Assembly: GCA_009829735.1 (NCBI GenBank)
Contig: CM020620.1
Span: forward strand, 14,939,420 to 15,003,419
Reading direction: 5' to 3'
DNA from: Pyropia yezoensis
Lineage: Eukaryota > Rhodophyta > Bangiophyceae > Bangiales > Bangiaceae
DNA: 64,000 nt
A program made the position numbers and the translations under genes. Below the pieces are notes generated by a model, which saw nothing but the letters and a program-made list of their open reading frames with translations, was not told the DNA's origin and made no database searches. Of this stretch, positions 61,182 through 64,000 are shown piece after piece; positions within the stretch are counted from its first letter, which is position 1, and each line of letters opens with the position of its first letter.

Positions 61182-63128
61182 ATACCAACGCTGCGGTGGC
61201 TGATCTGCTTTCTGGCGGGCCTGCGCGGCTGCTGTCGACCCCCGCGCCGCTGGCGGTCGGCGCCCGCCCCCCCGCTGGCCCACTCCTCGTCTGTGACCGC
61301 GTGTCGCCGCGCCGCGATCATTGGCGGCTGCGCGCCGCCGTGCCACCGGCCGATCCGCCGGCCAACGCATAGGCGGCTGTCCCTGCTAGCTACCCCCGCC
61401 TCCGCCCCACAAGGGCGCCGGCCGGCTGCACCGCCGCGCCGCCCGCGCCTACACCGCGACGGCGCGCCGACACGCGGGCGTGCCGTCGCGGGCTGCTCGA
61501 GGGAGCGCCCGCCGCCGTTGCCGCGGGGGAACGCCCCTGGCCAGCGCAGAGTCGGGCCATCCTTGCTGGGCGGCCGTCGGGTCTCGCCCCGCGGCATTGC
61601 AACAGCCCTGCTCTACTTCACCCATCCCCCGGCCGCCGAATGGGCGCGACCAGGGATCAACTGTGGGTTTGGAACGAGCCGCAGAGGAAAGGGAGGGACC
61701 AGTCAAGGTGCACCGCCGCGCGTCATCTCGCCCGGCGGTCAGCGCCATGCGCTGTGGCCAAACAATGGGCTGCTGGGGTAGCACTCCACCAGGCGCAAAC
61801 TCTCTCCCCAAATGCTCCCCTCCCACCGTTCCAAAGTTTAGCAGGGGGGATGCCGCAGCAGCCGACCACGCCCCCCCCACTCCCATTGGAGTAGCGTGAA
61901 CGCAGCACACCACGAGGTCGACACGAGGAATAGGCACGTGTGTGCGCTCTTATGTCGTGCAACAGCGGGCAGGACGGGAGGCCCACACAGCCTTGAGCGG
62001 GTAAGGCACGCAAGATGTTGGAGAGGTCACAGAGGAGAGAGGAGATTGCCAGGATGCGCTCCTCCCCACCAGCAATCGACGTGCCCATCAATGGGCGCAG
62101 ATGGGCGCCCACGGATGGCCGACCCCATTGGCGCCACCACCGACGCGGCCCGAGCTAGCGCAGCATGCTACGCCAGAGCGCATACAGCCATCAGACCCAA
62201 CCTAGCAGGAGTGTTCCCCTCCCCCGCGTGGCCCTCCCCCACGCGGCCGTTGCAAACCGCCGCTCAGCCGCTGCAAACGGCCGCACCGCGACTGCAAACC
62301 GCAGCACGCCGCAGCAGCCGCCATGACCGTGTCCACCGACCACAGCGGTAGCCAAGGCATGAGGAGCAAACCCCCTGCCACCCCCCCCTCCCACGTCGGC
62401 GACTTGCTCCACCAGCGGCTACAGCACCACCGTTCGCAGCAGTCGGCGCGCACGGACGTGGCGGAGGGCGTAGCCGCCGAGCTCGCCAATTGCCCGCTCG
62501 CCCAGCACCCCACCTCTCCCCCCCCGCCACAGGCCGACACCGCCACTGACCCCTCCTTCCGAGGCCGCCGTCACCATAGCATCGGCAGCGGGGGCTAACC
62601 CCCTCCCCCCACCCCCGACACCGCCGCTGTCACCGCGCCCTCCCTCTGCTGCAGACCAAAGGGCCCCCCACACGTCCCCCCCCCCAGTCCCCCCGCGGTG
62701 GACGACTCGCTCCACAGCCGTTGCCACCAGCGACGCCATCCCTGTTACCATCGCTGCGTCGTCGGCCGCCGACAGGGCGGTCGCCATAGTGGCGCCCACG
62801 GCCAGGCCGACGGGCGTCGCCAGCTCCCAAGAGCGGCCGTCGCCGCCCTTACCCCACGATGCTGCCGTGGCGGTCCCCGGCGCGGCCGCCGCGCCAGTCA
62901 CCGCGGCACCACCCCCTCGCGGGATCCCCGAACTGGCGGCGCCGCCGTGTCGAGCGCGGCGGCCACAGCTGCCCAGCCGGTCGTGTGCGGGCAGCGTCGC
63001 CGACCGGCTCGTGAGCGCCGCGGGTTCCCCCCCCCCGGAAGCGCCGCGCCCGCGCCGGCCACGTCGCCCAGCAAGGCACTCCACGCCGCCCACTAGCAGA
63101 CGACTGCCCTCCGCTCCGGGAGGGTCTA
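60035..63128. other. Intergenic, low-complexity, no supportable gene
   Basis: Holds a G run at about 60109-60131, a purine-rich GCAGGGAGCG-type repeat at 60390-60600, and a C run of about 37 at 61144-61180. Frames at 62323-63180 (plus) and 62419-63093 (minus) are Ala/Pro/Gly-rich and exclude each other; neither has a motif. Nothing can be assigned. Confidence 0.5.
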
Positions 63129-63172
63129 CAGTAACTATTCAATTATGTGCTGTTCGTTTATTTAGTACCTAC

Positions 63173-63180
63173 TATATAAA
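63173..63180 (+). promoter_or_regulatory. TATA box of the Tigger-like transposase
   Basis: TATATAAA, the cleanest TATA box in the window, about 230 bp upstream of the transposase ATG. An intron or leader could lie between. Confidence 0.5.
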
Positions 63181-63402
63181 CGAATAACGGTCGACCGCGT
63201 GCGACGACCGAGCCTTCGTCAATCGTCTCGATATTGAGCGATCGAGCCAGACAACATTGAGCGTCCATGATGGTGCGACACGGTCCCACCGACGTCGACC
63301 ACACGCCGTCGTCCCAAAAACAGTGCTCCACCCTCCCCACCCCACCCCACACCTTCTTCTCCCCGCTCCCTCTTCTTTTCTGGCCGGTGCTCCCGCGCGA
63401 CC

Positions 63403-64000
63403 ATGTCGGCTGTGACTCCCCGCGCTGCCCGCGCCGCCGCCGCCGCGGCGGCCGAGGCCGCCGTCCAGGAGATCTTCCCGGTGGCGTCCTCGGAGACGAG
63501 GCAGGCCGTCAGCGTCGCGGCCGCTGCTGCCACTGCAGCGGCCGCGGCACACTTCCTTGAGACTGCGCCGCCGCCGACGCCCCCCAGATCGGCCGCGTCT
63601 CGTCGGGCAAGACCAAGGGCGTCGGGCGTGGCCGATGGGCTCATCCATAAGGAGAGAGCGGCCCTCTCGTTTGGCAACAAGATTGCTTTTATTCGCTTGT
63701 TTGACCGAGGGGTCCACACCTCTATGCAGAGTTTGGTTGACAGCTTTCATATACCTATCTCTTTATCCAACGCCCGACGCATCTGCGAGCCTCGAGAGCG
63801 GTCCCGGCTTCTGGCGCGAGAGCGTAGCGGAGAGCCGCTGGACGCTGTCAGGGCGCGCCGATCAAGATTTGAGGCGGTAGACAAGGCTCTTCGTGTCTGG
63901 TATGACGGCATCCAGGCAATGGCCAGGCGCGATCTGCCTGTGACGCTGGCAGTGCTGGAGGCCAAGGCGGCGGAGATTGCCGACGAGCTGGGCGTGGCTG
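63403..64000 (+). CDS. Tigger/CENP-B-like DDE transposase, N-terminal part
   Basis: ATG 63403 (MSAVTPRAARAAAAAAAEAA), open to the window edge (199 codons). After an Ala/Pro leader comes a helix-turn-helix region (RAALSFGNKIAFIRLFDRG, SMQSLVDSFHIPISLSNARRI). Then VDKALRVWYDGIQAMARR and VTLAVLEAKAAEIADELGV match the second, Tc5/CENP-B-type DNA-binding helix set (ID..L..WF......PI....L..KA..la..lG). The DDE catalytic domain would lie beyond 64000. No stop or frameshift is seen, so it could be an intact gene. A domesticated CENP-B-like protein is an alternative; the TA-CAGT end upstream favours a transposon. Confidence 0.75.
   Translation, partial: MSAVTPRAARAAAAAAAEAAVQEIFPVASSETRQAVSVAAAAATAAAAAHFLETAPPPTPPRSAASRRARPRASGVADGLIHKERAALSFGNKIAFIRLFDRGVHTSMQSLVDSFHIPISLSNARRICEPRERSRLLARERSGEPLDAVRARRSRFEAVDKALRVWYDGIQAMARRDLPVTLAVLEAKAAEIADELGVA

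Larger units (their letters stand above)
63129..64000 (+). mobile_element. Left end of a Tigger/pogo-like DNA transposon, cut by window edge
   Basis: TA at 63127-63128 followed by CAGTAACTATTCAATTATG, the TA plus CAGT start expected of a pogo/Tigger inverted repeat, together with a sharp GC drop. A TATA box and a transposase gene follow. The right end lies outside the window, so the repeat cannot be confirmed. Confidence 0.6.

Noticed and set aside
59270..61372. 700-codon plus-strand frame
   Set aside because: Its first part is the complement of the metalloprotease start and the rest is Gly/Arg/Ala low complexity over purine repeats. Shadow frame.

Overview
This window looks like nuclear DNA from a very GC-rich, intron-poor eukaryote. 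The best guess is a bangiophyte red alga (Porphyra/Pyropia type). The signs are long single-exon reading frames, many G/C homopolymer runs, a protein with a short Phe-containing red-lineage plastid transit peptide, and a Ty3/gypsy-, Harbinger- and Tc1/mariner-rich repeat complement. This is inference from composition and gene style, not from a marker gene.

Layout. 1-2.7 kb: no supportable gene. 2.7-4.35 kb: a two-finger C2H2 protein. 4.37-5.14 kb: an internally deleted Tc1/mariner element with terminal inverted repeats and TA flanks. 5.3-9.5 kb (minus): a Fanzor/TnpB-like RuvC nuclease with an N-terminal zinc-knuckle extension, cut by one in-frame TGA. 10.9-12.3 kb: a 105-bp direct duplication, then an array of six 18-bp palindromes. 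12.6-18.4 kb (minus): a UPF1/SETX-like SF1 helicase in one continuous frame, but with four in-frame stops in its last 1.15 kb. 18.7-23.7 kb: Ty3/gypsy element 1, truncated in integrase. 23.7-24.6 kb: a large inverted repeat of the LTR of element 2. 24.25-34.97 kb: Ty3/gypsy element 2, complete from LTR to LTR with a GGACC target duplication, with broken gag and pol and a long antisense gene between pol and the 3' LTR. 35.3-41.9 kb: a decayed PIF/Harbinger region (transposase on plus, Myb/NAM-like accessory protein on minus) around a ~60-bp minisatellite. 42-43.1 kb: a Pro-rich ORF. 44.9 kb: a 200-bp TA-flanked MITE. 45.6-47.8 kb: a GT92-like glycosyltransferase. 49.9-51.5 kb: a broken two-repeat, Pro- and Cys-rich protein. 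53.6-55.3 kb: a plastid-targeted coiled-coil protein. 57.3-60.0 kb (minus): a membrane-anchored met-zincin metalloprotease. 63.1-64.0 kb: the start of a Tigger/pogo-like DNA transposon running off the window.

Main observations. (i) The Fanzor-like nuclease is the most interesting single gene. (ii) Many transposon-type genes here, and the helicase, keep one reading frame for kilobases yet carry isolated TAG/TAA/TGA codons. At least two replace a conserved tyrosine, while the apparent host genes (glycosyltransferase, plastid protein, metalloprotease) are uninterrupted. (iii) Element 2 carries a sizeable antisense gene. Frameshifts that fall in long G or C runs may be assembly errors; the in-frame stops are not in such runs and are harder to dismiss.
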